A stretch of 16,440 nt of DNA. It comes from Devosia equisanguinis (lineage in GTDB: Bacteria > Pseudomonadota > Alphaproteobacteria > Rhizobiales > Devosiaceae). Below, one piece after another: positions 1-6,644 of the stretch. The stretch lies in NCBI GenBank assembly GCA_945888565.1, contig CAMDAL010000038.1, forward strand, positions 1 to 16,440, given 5' to 3'. Position numbers and translations under genes: made by a program. The first letter of the stretch is position 1. Every line of letters begins with the position of its first letter. The notes under the pieces are model-generated. The model did not search any database. It had not been told where the DNA came from and saw nothing but the letters and a program-made list of their open reading frames with translations.

Positions 1-88
1 CGATCTGCCGCATCGAGATCCCCGAATGCCGCAATATCTCGATCTCCACCCGCTCACGCAGGCTCACCTGTTCATAGCATTGTCCCAT
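1..88 (-). CDS. IS30-family transposase, N-terminal fragment
   Basis: The minus strand reads ATG at 88 and stays open to the window edge (29 codons). The peptide begins MGQCYEQVSLRERVEIEILR and continues into HSGISMRQI. This is the usual opening of IS30-family transposases: a short basic lead-in, an L-x-E-R-x-x-I segment, then the start of a helix-turn-helix that binds the element's ends. The catalytic DDE domain lies outside the window, so it cannot be said whether the gene is intact. Family assignment is good; nothing further about the element can be decided here. Confidence 0.75.
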   Translation of the reverse strand, partial: MGQCYEQVSLRERVEIEILRHSGISMRQI

Positions 89-92
89 CGCA

Positions 93-114
93 GCAACACC
101 TTAGCAGGTGTTGC
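93..114. repeat. Hairpin in the IS30 leader/terminus
   Basis: A perfect inverted repeat, gcaacacc and ggtgttgc, separated by ttagca. It lies between the transposase start codon and the presumed element end. Such a structure can be part of the transposase binding site or can shield the transposase start from outside transcription; either role is inference. Confidence 0.6.
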
Positions 115-154
115 ACTTGTCGCGTGAGTTCAGGGGACCCAACTCGAAACCTGC

Positions 155-198
155 GCTGGTGATGAGGTGGGTCCCTGCTTTCGCAGGGATGACACCAG
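155..198. repeat. Dispersed palindromic repeat (VPAFAGMT / VIPAKAGTH type)
   Basis: An inner perfect stem, tccctgc (172-178) and gcaggga (183-189) around tttc, is nested in outer arms ctggtg (155-160) and caccag (193-198). Read through, the element spells VPAFAGMT on the plus strand and VIPAKAGTH on the minus strand. These spurious peptides mark a widespread family of intergenic palindromes in proteobacteria. It lies between the insertion sequence and ureAB, so it belongs to the operon's untranslated leader if transcription starts upstream. A folded RNA there is expected; any regulatory role is unproven. Confidence 0.7.
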
Positions 199-289
199 CG
201 AGAAACGCACACCGCAGTCGGTTCATGCCGGCACGTACTGCGTCGCGCCCCGGCCAGCCACCATCACCACCCCACCGCACGAGGAGCCC

Positions 290-985
290 ATGAACCTCAC
301 GCCCACCGAGCTTGACCGCCTCACCATCTTCACGGCCGCCGAAATGGCCCGCCGCAACAAGGCGCTCGGCGTCCGCCTCAGCCACCCGGAGGCCGTGGCG
401 CTCATCACCGACGAGGTCATGCTCGCCGCCCGCCGCGACATGCCCTATGCCGAGATCCGCGACATGGCGAGCCGCCTCCTCACCACCGACGATGTCGAGC
501 CCGGCGTCGCCGAAATGACGCCGATGATCTACATCGAGTGCGCCTTCGCCGAAGGCACCAAGCTGCTCGTCATGTTCGAGCCCATCGCCCTCGGCCACCA
601 GCCGCTCCTCGAAGACTCCTATCCCGGCCAGATCTTCAGCCCCGAAGGCGAGATCACCTTCTTCGAGGAGGGCGAGAGCGTCATGCTCGACGTCGTCAAC
701 ACCGGGGATCGCGACATCCAGGTACGCAGCCACACGCATTTCTTCGAAACCAACCGCGCCCTCGAGTTCGACCGCGCCGCCGCCTGGGGGTTCAAGCTCG
801 ATCGCCCCGCCGGCATGGGCATCCGCTTCGAACCGGGCGTGCCGCAGTCGGTCCGGCTCGTCCCCATCGCCGGCAATCGCATCGTCCAGGGCCAGGCCGG
901 CCTCGTCAACGGATCGCTCGACACTGCCGGGGCCAAGGCTGCGGGCCTCGAGCTCGCCCGCGCCCGCGGCTACAAGGGAGCCTGA
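290..985 (+). CDS. ureAB: Urease subunit gamma/beta fusion
   Basis: 231 residues. Residues 1-100 are a complete urease gamma subunit (starts MNLTPTELDRL; PEAVALI, DDVEPGVAEM and GTKLLV match the family). From about residue 105 a urease beta subunit follows, with PGQI, the SHTHFFETN segment, ALEFDR, and PAGMGIRFEPG near its end. In most bacteria these are separate proteins; fusions occur in Helicobacter-type and some actinobacterial ureases. The chain makes the non-catalytic shell around the alpha subunit in the cytoplasm. The ATG at 290 was chosen because it starts the gamma consensus and has GAGGAG at 281-286; the open frame extends upstream to 167 only through the palindromic repeat. The stop is followed after 5 bases by ureC. 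Confidence 0.93.
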   Translation: MNLTPTELDRLTIFTAAEMARRNKALGVRLSHPEAVALITDEVMLAARRDMPYAEIRDMASRLLTTDDVEPGVAEMTPMIYIECAFAEGTKLLVMFEPIALGHQPLLEDSYPGQIFSPEGEITFFEEGESVMLDVVNTGDRDIQVRSHTHFFETNRALEFDRAAAWGFKLDRPAGMGIRFEPGVPQSVRLVPIAGNRIVQGQAGLVNGSLDTAGAKAAGLELARARGYKGA

Positions 986-990
986 ACACC

Positions 991-2688
991 ATGTCGACAC
1001 TGTCACGCGCCGCCTACGCCCGGCTCTACGGCCCGACCAAGGGCGACCTCATCCGGCTGGGCGATACCGAACTGCTGGTCGAGATCGAGCACGACTACGC
1101 CGTCTACGGCCATGAACTGGTGCTGGGGGCAGGCAAGAACCTGCGCGACGGCGAGGGCATCGATCCCTACGCCCGCCCCAGCGACGGCATCCTCGATATC
1201 GTCATCTACGGCGTCACCATCATCGATGCGGTGACCGGTATCATCAAAGCCGACATCGGCATGAAGGACGGGAAGATCGCCGGCATCGGCAAGGCCGGCA
1301 ACCCGCACGTCATGCCCGGCATCACCCCCGGCATGCTGGTCGGCAGCACCACGCAGCAGATCAACGGCGTCAACTTCATCGTCACCGCCGGCGCCATCGA
1401 AAGCCACGCCCATATCGCCTCGCCCGAACAATCCGAGCACGCCCTCGCCGGTGGCACCACGACGCTGGTCGGCTCCGGTCCGCTCGATGTCGGCTCGGGC
1501 ACCACGCGCTCGTTCGGCCTGCTGCTGCAGGGCATGGAAAGTTCACCGGTCAACTACGCCCTGTTCGGCCGTGGCAGCACCAGTCCGGAGGCGGTCGAGG
1601 AATCGGTCGCGGGCGGCGCGGCCGCCATCAAGATCCATGAGGATTGGGGCGCCGCCCCCGCCGTCATCGACGGCTCGCTGATCGCCGCCGACCGCAATGA
1701 TTTCGCGGTGCACCTGCACACCGACACGATCAACGAGTTCCTGTTCGCCGAAGACACCATGGCGGCCTGTGCCGATCGCACCATCCACATGTACCATGTG
1801 GAAGGCGCCGGCGGCGGCCACGCGCCGGACCTCCTGAAGGTCTGCTCCTACGACAACGTGATCCCCAGTTCGACCAACCCCACCAACCCCTACACGCAGT
1901 ATGCGATGGAGGAGGGGCTGCCGATGTCGATGATCGCTCACAGCCTAAACTACAACACGCCCGAGGACCTGCTGTTCGGCGAAGCCCGTGTCCGCGCCGG
2001 CACCGTCGCGGCCGAGGACTTCCTCCACGACATGGGCGCCATCTCGATCTTCGGCACCGACACGCAGGGCATGGGCCGCCTCGCCGAAAACGTCGCCAAG
2101 TGCTGGCAGCTGGCCTCGGTGATGAAGGACCGGATCGGCCGCCTCCCCGAGGAGACCACCGACCGGGCCGACAACGAGCGGGTGAAGCGCTACGTCGCCA
2201 AGCTCACCATCAACCCGGCCATCGCCGTCGGCATCGACGACCATGTCGGCTCGATCGAGGTCGGCAAGATCGCCGATCTCGTGCTCTGGCCACGCGCCAG
2301 CTTCGGCGTGAAACCGTGGACCGTCATCAAGAACGGCGCCATCACCTGGCAGGCGATGGGCGACGGCAATGGCAGCCTCGGCGTGGCCGAGCCGCAGATC
2401 CAGAAGACCATGTGGGGTGGCCTCAGCATGGCGACGCAACGGGTCAGCTTCAACTTCATGTCGAAGCTCGCCATCGATGCCGGAGTCGCCGACCGCCTCG
2501 GGCTTGCGAAAACCACCCTGCCGATCAAGTCGGTCCGCCAGTTGCGGAAGAAACACATGATCCGCAACGACCTCCTCCCCTGGATCGAAGTCGACCCCCA
2601 GACCTACGAAGTTCGCGCCGACGGCAAGCTGCTGATGTGCGAGCCGGTCAAGAAAGTCCCGCTGATGCGGAGGTACATGCTCAGATGA
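991..2688 (+). CDS. ureC: Urease-type alpha subunit, divergent active site
   Basis: 565 residues, close to the usual 567. It is the catalytic amidohydrolase-fold subunit, a dinickel hydrolase expected to split urea to ammonia and carbamate. By my hand alignment to Klebsiella UreC all metal ligands are present: H139 and H141 (H-A-H), K214 for the carbamylated lysine (KIHEDWG), H216, H243, H269 (EGAGGGHAPD follows) and D357. The acid histidine H317 and R333 are also kept. Unusual points: the flap cysteine (Cys319 in Klebsiella) is A316, the next histidine is S318, the Asp before the H-x-H is E137, the residue three after the metal Asp is G360 instead of Ala, and the stretch near 160-175 is about 8 residues shorter. 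It starts 5 bases after ureAB, with GGGAG at 976-980, and its end overlaps ureG. Urea hydrolysis is likely; another substrate is possible. Confidence 0.9.
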   Translation: MSTLSRAAYARLYGPTKGDLIRLGDTELLVEIEHDYAVYGHELVLGAGKNLRDGEGIDPYARPSDGILDIVIYGVTIIDAVTGIIKADIGMKDGKIAGIGKAGNPHVMPGITPGMLVGSTTQQINGVNFIVTAGAIESHAHIASPEQSEHALAGGTTTLVGSGPLDVGSGTTRSFGLLLQGMESSPVNYALFGRGSTSPEAVEESVAGGAAAIKIHEDWGAAPAVIDGSLIAADRNDFAVHLHTDTINEFLFAEDTMAACADRTIHMYHVEGAGGGHAPDLLKVCSYDNVIPSSTNPTNPYTQYAMEEGLPMSMIAHSLNYNTPEDLLFGEARVRAGTVAAEDFLHDMGAISIFGTDTQGMGRLAENVAKCWQLASVMKDRIGRLPEETTDRADNERVKRYVAKLTINPAIAVGIDDHVGSIEVGKIADLVLWPRASFGVKPWTVIKNGAITWQAMGDGNGSLGVAEPQIQKTMWGGLSMATQRVSFNFMSKLAIDAGVADRLGLAKTTLPIKSVRQLRKKHMIRNDLLPWIEVDPQTYEVRADGKLLMCEPVKKVPLMRRYMLR

Positions 2689-3338
2689 ACCAGCTCGCCC
2701 CCACTGTCACCACAGCGCGCAACAAGCCCATCGCCGCCGCCCGCGTCGGCATCGGCGGTCCGGTCGGCTCGGGCAAGACCGCCATGGTCGAGCGCCTGAT
2801 CCCGGCGCTGATGGCCCGCGGCATCGACATCGCCGTCATCACCAACGATCTCGTCACCGCCGAGGACGCCGAGCGCGTCCGCCGCTCCGGCCTCATCGAT
2901 CCGGCCCGCGTCTCAGCGGTCGAGGCCGGCGCCTGCCCGCACACCGTCATCCGCGAGGACCCCACCCTCAACATCGAGGCCGCCGACGAGCTGGAGCGCC
3001 GCTTCCCCGGCGTCGAACTTATCCTCCTCGAATCGGGCGGTGATAACCTCGCCTCCACCTTCTCCCGCGACCTCACGGATTTCTGGATGTTCGTCATCGA
3101 TGTGGCCGGCGGCGACGACATCCCCCGCAAACGCGGCCCGGGCGTCATCCGCTCCGATCTGCTCGTCATCAACAAGACCGACCTCGCCCCCTATGTGGGG
3201 GTCAACCTCGACCGCATGCATCAGGAGGCCCTCGCCGTCCGCAGCAACCGCCCGGTCCTGCTCACCAACTGCCGCAAAGGCGAGGGCATCGAAGCCGTCG
3301 TCGACCTCATCGAGCGCGAGGTGCTGTTCCGCACGTGA
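2685..3338 (+). CDS. ureG: Urease accessory GTPase UreG
   Basis: 217 residues. A SIMIBI-class GTPase that delivers nickel to the urease active site using GTP hydrolysis. Visible motifs: P-loop GPVGSGKT (25-32), VITND (51-55), the nickel-binding CPH motif (C84-P85-H86), ESGGD (116-120), IDVAGGDDIPRKRGPG around 138-153, and the guanine-specificity motif NKTD (163-166). All are as in canonical UreG, so the maturation chemistry appears intact. The start overlaps the ureC stop by ATGA, which suggests translational coupling, with GGAGG at about 2670. The N-terminus is about 15 residues longer than in Klebsiella and not histidine-rich, so no built-in nickel store replaces the missing UreE. Confidence 0.95.
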   Translation: MNQLAPTVTTARNKPIAAARVGIGGPVGSGKTAMVERLIPALMARGIDIAVITNDLVTAEDAERVRRSGLIDPARVSAVEAGACPHTVIREDPTLNIEAADELERRFPGVELILLESGGDNLASTFSRDLTDFWMFVIDVAGGDDIPRKRGPGVIRSDLLVINKTDLAPYVGVNLDRMHQEALAVRSNRPVLLTNCRKGEGIEAVVDLIEREVLFRT

Positions 3339-4111
3339 AACACGCGACAATATCAAGTGAACAGTGTCAACTTGACCTGAGTTTCGTTGTCCGCAACGGC
3401 CAGACCCTGCTCGACCGGCGCATGTTCAGCTATCCCTATGTGCTGATGCGCACGTTCAGGGAGCCCTCAGCCGCCGTTCATCTGGAAGACAAAAATAGAC
3501 CAGCAACGCTGACCCATCTAATCGTTCAGAACAGTTCAGGACCTGTTCATGATCGTGACGATCTCGCGACCAAACTCGTACTGAGTGCGGCCACCAATGT
3601 CCGCATTACCTATCAGGGCGCCACCGCCATCCACCGCGCCCGCTCCGGCAACCTGAGCCGCGAGCGCCTCAGCATCAGCCTCGGCGAAGGCGCCCACCTC
3701 AGCTACCTGCCCGAGGCCCGCATCTACTTCCCCGATGCCGCCCACCAACAGGCAACCGACATCGAGCTAAGTACCGGCAGCACCCTGCTTTTCACCGACA
3801 GCTTCACGACCCACGACCCGGAAGACCGGGCACGTCCGCTGTCCGAACTCGACAACACCCTCACCATCCGCCGCGCCGGCGAGACCGTCCTCCTCGACCG
3901 CCAGCACCTCAGATCGCCGGCCTTCAACCCGGCCTTCCGCGCCTTCGGCACGCTCCTCTTCATCGGCCTCGGCGAGCCGGAATTGCCAGCAATCCCAGAC
4001 CTCTACGCCGCAAAGAGCCAGCTCCCCAACGCCCTCGGCTGGTCCATCCGCCTCGCCGCCCCCGACCTCCGCCCGATCCGGGCTGCGGTCCGGGCGGTCA
4101 CATCGCCCTGA
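3335..4111 (+). CDS. ureD: Urease accessory protein UreD/UreH, divergent
   Basis: 258 residues. UreD (UreH) binds apo-urease and passes nickel from the UreG complex. Family features are the SYPYVL segment near residue 32, NSSGPVHDRDDL (compare the usual GGLVGGDRL), ITYQGATAIHRA (compare TTQAATKIYRS), and YLPEARIYFPDA (compare WLPQETILFDGA). The glycine-rich turn is therefore changed, and the protein is slightly short. The start is GTG at 3335, overlapping the ureG stop as GTGA; no closer ATG keeps the SYPYVL segment. The first 250 or so bases are much less GC-rich than the rest of the operon. The 3' end overlaps the convergent LhpC-like gene by 14 bases. This is the last gene of the operon; no ureF or ureE follows. 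Confidence 0.8.
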   Translation: MKHATISSEQCQLDLSFVVRNGQTLLDRRMFSYPYVLMRTFREPSAAVHLEDKNRPATLTHLIVQNSSGPVHDRDDLATKLVLSAATNVRITYQGATAIHRARSGNLSRERLSISLGEGAHLSYLPEARIYFPDAAHQQATDIELSTGSTLLFTDSFTTHDPEDRARPLSELDNTLTIRRAGETVLLDRQHLRSPAFNPAFRAFGTLLFIGLGEPELPAIPDLYAAKSQLPNALGWSIRLAAPDLRPIRAAVRAVTSP

Positions 4112-4985
4112 GGTCCGCGATCGTCCTCCGGATCACCGCCTCTACCCGTGCCCGCTCCTCGCCCTCGAGCGGCAGCCGCGGCGGCCGCACATGTTCCGGC
4201 GCCCCGTACACCAGGTGCTCGGCGAACTTGATGTACTGCACCAGCTTCACATCGGTATCGAGGTGGAAGGCCGGCGTCAGCAGCCGGTAGAGCGGCAGTA
4301 TCTCCTTGAAATTGCCTGCCTTTGCGGCGTTGAACAGCTTCACGCACTCCGCCGGCCAGGCATTCGTCATCCCCGAAACCCAGCCCACCACGCCCAGCGC
4401 CAGGCTCTCGAGGATCAGGTCGTCCACCCCGCAGAAGATGTCGAACCGGTCGCCGAAGGCGTTGAACAGGTCGGTGACCCGGCGGACGTCGCCCGTCTCC
4501 TCCTTCACCGCCACGATCTCCGGCACCCCGGCCAGCCCCTCGAGCGTCGGCACGTCCACATCCACCTTATAGGCCAAGGGGTTATTGTAGATCATGATCG
4601 GCAACCCGCCGGTCGCCACCGCCTTGTACCACGCGACCGTCTCCCGCCGATCGGTCCGGTAGGCGAGGCTGGGGAACACCATCAGCCCCTCGGCGCCGAG
4701 CTTCCGGTAGTGCTTGGCCGCCGCAACCGCATCCGCCGTCGACAGCTCAGCCAGCCCCGAAAGCAGCGGCACGCGGCCGCCCACGGCTTCCTTCGCAGCG
4801 GGCACTACGAGGTCCTTTTCGGCCTGCGTCAGCGCCGCGTTCTCGCCCAGCATCGGCAGCACGATCACACCGCTGACCCCGCTCGTCACCAGCCGGTCGA
4901 TGCTGTGCTGAAACGCCTTCAGGTCCAGCTCGCCGCTTGCCGTCATCTTGGTGGTGGCCGCCGGAAACACGCCGCTCCAGGTCAT
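4098..4985 (-). CDS. DHDPS/NAL superfamily enzyme, LhpC-like
   Basis: 295 residues, a complete class I aldolase-type TIM barrel. The Schiff-base lysine is K161 (IVAVKEET) and the catalytic tyrosine is Y133 (IMIYNNP). The GTTGE motif of true dihydrodipicolinate synthase is replaced by PMLGE (44-48), so a lysine-biosynthesis role is unlikely. From memory, the overall pattern (GVFPAATT at the N-terminus, IMIYNNP, FCGVDDL, HLDTDVKLVQYIK, then VRPPRLPL near the end) is closest to Pseudomonas LhpC, the 1-pyrroline-4-hydroxy-2-carboxylate deaminase of hydroxyproline breakdown. No other hydroxyproline gene is visible here, so a 2-keto-3-deoxy-sugar-acid dehydratase or aldolase is an alternative. ATG at 4985 has GAGG about 6 bases upstream. 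It lies 70 bases after the FGGY kinase on the same strand and may be co-transcribed. Confidence 0.8.
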   Translation of the reverse strand: MTWSGVFPAATTKMTASGELDLKAFQHSIDRLVTSGVSGVIVLPMLGENAALTQAEKDLVVPAAKEAVGGRVPLLSGLAELSTADAVAAAKHYRKLGAEGLMVFPSLAYRTDRRETVAWYKAVATGGLPIMIYNNPLAYKVDVDVPTLEGLAGVPEIVAVKEETGDVRRVTDLFNAFGDRFDIFCGVDDLILESLALGVVGWVSGMTNAWPAECVKLFNAAKAGNFKEILPLYRLLTPAFHLDTDVKLVQYIKFAEHLVYGAPEHVRPPRLPLEGEERARVEAVIRRTIADLRAM

Positions 4986-5055
4986 TTTCGCCTCGCAAAC
5001 AATGGATTGCCACCCGGCAGATTGTCAGGCCGCTGCGCAATCTATACAGCCCCCG

Positions 5056-6501
5056 CTACCGGTTGAAAGCCCGAAGCGCCTCGTAAAGTTCGCGATACTT
5101 GCCAAACTTCTCGGCGTAGTACCCGACCTTGCCGGCATCCGGCTCGAAGGTTGCGTCGAACTGCACCAGTTCCCGCGACGCCGCCACGATCGATGGCATC
5201 ACCCCGCTGCCCACCCCCGCCAGCATGGCCGCCCCGATCGCCGCCGCCTCGGGCGCCGCGGCCCGCCGCAGCACCATGCCGAGCGCATCCGCCCTTATCT
5301 GGCACCACACGTCCGACCGCGACCCGCCCCCGCCGATATTGACAACCTCGACCCTGCGCCCCGCCGACGCCTGCAACGCCTCGAACGCCCAGCGCACCGA
5401 GAACGCCACCCCCTCCATCACCGCGCGCACCATCTCCGGCGCCCCGGCCCGGTTGTCCATCCGCGCAAACACCCCCCGCGACGCGCTGTCCCAGATCGGC
5501 GCCCGCTCGCCCATCAGATGCGGCAGGAACAGCGGCACGGCGGAGGATGGCTCGATGCCTCCGGCCAGCGCCGACATCTCCTCCGGACCGCGACCGAGCA
5601 CCTTGCCGAACCACGCCAGCGCCGCCCCGCCGGTCTGCGTCGGCGCCGCATGCATGACGATCCCCTCATAGGGCGGGAACAGGATCACCCCCGGCGTGGG
5701 GTTCACCACCGAGGAGACGATCCCCGGAATCTCGCTGGTGCCGCTCTGGTACATGGCGTCGCCATCTGCAGCCACACCCGTGCCGAACATGCCGCCCCAG
5801 GCATCCATTGCTCCCACTACCACCGGCGTTCCCGCGCACGGCAACCCCGCACGCACGGGTCCCGCCACGTGGGTAAACGGATGGAGCGGCGGAAACTTCT
5901 CGAGCGTCCCCGGCAGCAGGTCGAACAGCGGCTCGACATAGCCCTTCGCATCGACGAGCCCGATGGCGGCGATCGGATCAGCCGCCAGCTCACCGGTGAG
6001 ATGCAGGATGCAGTAATCGCGCGGCTGCAGCACGTATCGGGTCTTCGCCCAGGCTTCCGGGGCAACACGGCGGACATGCGCGACCCGAGCGAGCGCGTGG
6101 CTCGCATCGATCGGCATCGGTCCACCGAACCAGTCGAGCTTCTGCTGCGCGCCGATCCGACCGTCGAGCTCTGCCGCATCGCTCGCGGCCCGCGCATCCT
6201 GCCACACGATCGCCGGCAGCACCGGCTCCCCCGTCCCGTCGACGAACACCGTCGTCTGCACCTGCGAGCAGATGCCGATCCCGGCTAGACCCCCGAGGTC
6301 ATGCCGATCGGCAAACTGCCCCAGCGCCGCCAGCACCCCATCCATCCAGTCCCGCGGATCCTGCTCGGCATGCCCCTCAAGCGGCCGCGCGATCGGATAG
6401 GGCCGGGCGAAACTGTCGAGCCGGTTGCCTTTCGCATCGATCAGGATCGCCTTGATCGCGGTCGTACCGACGTCGATGCCGATGAAAGTGGTTTCAGCCA
6501 C
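5056..6501 (-). CDS. FGGY-family carbohydrate kinase, xylulokinase-like
   Basis: 481 residues, the usual length for the family. It transfers phosphate from ATP to a sugar or polyol in the cytoplasm. The N-terminal phosphate loop is GIDVGTTAIKA (8-18), the probable catalytic base is D233 (VGAMDAWGGMFGTG), and the C-terminal nucleotide-binding signature is IGGGGSRSDVWCQIRADALG. The sequence is XylB-like but the substrate cannot be read from it. GTG at 6501 was chosen because GGGGGAG lies 6 bases upstream and the FGGY fold begins immediately after; a longer open frame to 6612 lacks family sequence. It is divergent from the ribose-type ABC importer across 143 bases, so it probably phosphorylates the imported sugar, and it precedes the LhpC-like gene. 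Confidence 0.88.
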   Translation of the reverse strand: MAETTFIGIDVGTTAIKAILIDAKGNRLDSFARPYPIARPLEGHAEQDPRDWMDGVLAALGQFADRHDLGGLAGIGICSQVQTTVFVDGTGEPVLPAIVWQDARAASDAAELDGRIGAQQKLDWFGGPMPIDASHALARVAHVRRVAPEAWAKTRYVLQPRDYCILHLTGELAADPIAAIGLVDAKGYVEPLFDLLPGTLEKFPPLHPFTHVAGPVRAGLPCAGTPVVVGAMDAWGGMFGTGVAADGDAMYQSGTSEIPGIVSSVVNPTPGVILFPPYEGIVMHAAPTQTGGAALAWFGKVLGRGPEEMSALAGGIEPSSAVPLFLPHLMGERAPIWDSASRGVFARMDNRAGAPEMVRAVMEGVAFSVRWAFEALQASAGRRVEVVNIGGGGSRSDVWCQIRADALGMVLRRAAAPEAAAIGAAMLAGVGSGVMPSIVAASRELVQFDATFEPDAGKVGYYAEKFGKYRELYEALRAFNR

Positions 6502-6507
6502 GCCGTT

Positions 6508-6514
6508 CTCCCCC
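6508..6514 (-). promoter_or_regulatory. Ribosome binding site deciding the kinase GTG start
   Basis: GGGGGAG on the minus strand, 6 bases before GTG at 6501. It supports this start over the in-frame upstream candidates. Confidence 0.7.
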
Positions 6515-6544
6515 AAATCCCAGTGGCCGCCCGTGGCCGGCTCC

Positions 6545-6572
6545 CTTATAGTCACCGGAGGCACCAGTAAAA
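6545..6572 (-). promoter_or_regulatory. Possible promoter of the kinase
   Basis: On the minus strand TTTTAC (6567-6572) and TATAAG (6545-6550) are separated by 16 bases, a fair fit to a housekeeping-sigma promoter. It lies 43 bases before the kinase start. Found by eye only. Confidence 0.35.
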
Positions 6573-6577
6573 CAGCC

Positions 6578-6598
6578 GTCTGCGCGGGCAATGCAGAC
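6578..6598. promoter_or_regulatory. Inverted repeat in the divergent promoter region, possible operator
   Basis: gtctgc (6578-6583) and gcagac (6593-6598), with 9 bases between, lie in the shared control region of the kinase and the ABC importer and just upstream of the possible kinase -35 box. Spacing is compatible with a dimeric repressor such as a LacI- or DeoR-type regulator, but no regulator gene is in the window. Short repeats arise by chance, so this is tentative. Confidence 0.3.
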
Positions 6599-6628
6599 AG
6601 CCGGGCGAACATGCAGCCCGATGCCTTC

Positions 6629-6634
6629 AGGAGG
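6629..6634 (+). promoter_or_regulatory. Strong ribosome binding site of the sugar-binding protein
   Basis: AGGAGG, 10 bases before ATG at 6645. It fixes this start, giving a signal peptide at the N-terminus, over the longer open frame from 6591. Confidence 0.75.
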
Positions 6635-6644
6635 ACTACCCGAA

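Larger units (their letters stand above)
1..138 (-). mobile_element. IS30-family insertion sequence, one end only
   Basis: The left edge of the window holds the 5' terminus of an insertion sequence. Visible are the first codons of an IS30-type transposase (ending at 88 on the minus strand) and, outside them, a leader with an 8-bp-stem hairpin (93-114). The outer sequence around 108-133, read on the minus strand, resembles IS30-type terminal inverted repeats, as I remember them. The outer boundary is placed near 138 by eye; no target duplication or opposite end lies in the window, so the exact end is uncertain. The element sits directly upstream of the urease-type operon and points away from it. 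Confidence 0.6.

Noticed and set aside
167..289. Upstream extension of the ureAB frame
   Set aside because: The added residues are translated palindrome and leader sequence; the gamma consensus starts at 290 behind a good ribosome site.
538..990. In-frame extension of ureC upstream to 538
   Set aside because: The added residues are arginine- and proline-rich out-of-frame reading of ureAB; the UreC consensus begins at 991.
101..1006. 301-codon open frame on the minus strand opposite ureAB
   Set aside because: It is antisense to a clear urease gene, has no family resemblance, and its C-terminal VIPAKAGTH comes from the palindromic repeat; long antisense frames are expected at this GC content.
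2100..2684. In-frame extension of ureG upstream to 2100
   Set aside because: It reads ureC in the wrong frame; the UreG sequence begins at the ATGA overlap at 2685.
4986..5055. Possible regulatory structure with gattg/caatc words between the kinase and the LhpC-like gene
   Set aside because: The words are five bases long and allow several weak pairings; not enough to call a riboswitch or attenuator.
4948..6288. 446-codon open frame on the plus strand opposite the FGGY kinase
   Set aside because: Antisense to a full-length kinase with recognisable motifs; the translation is arginine/proline/histidine-rich with no family pattern.
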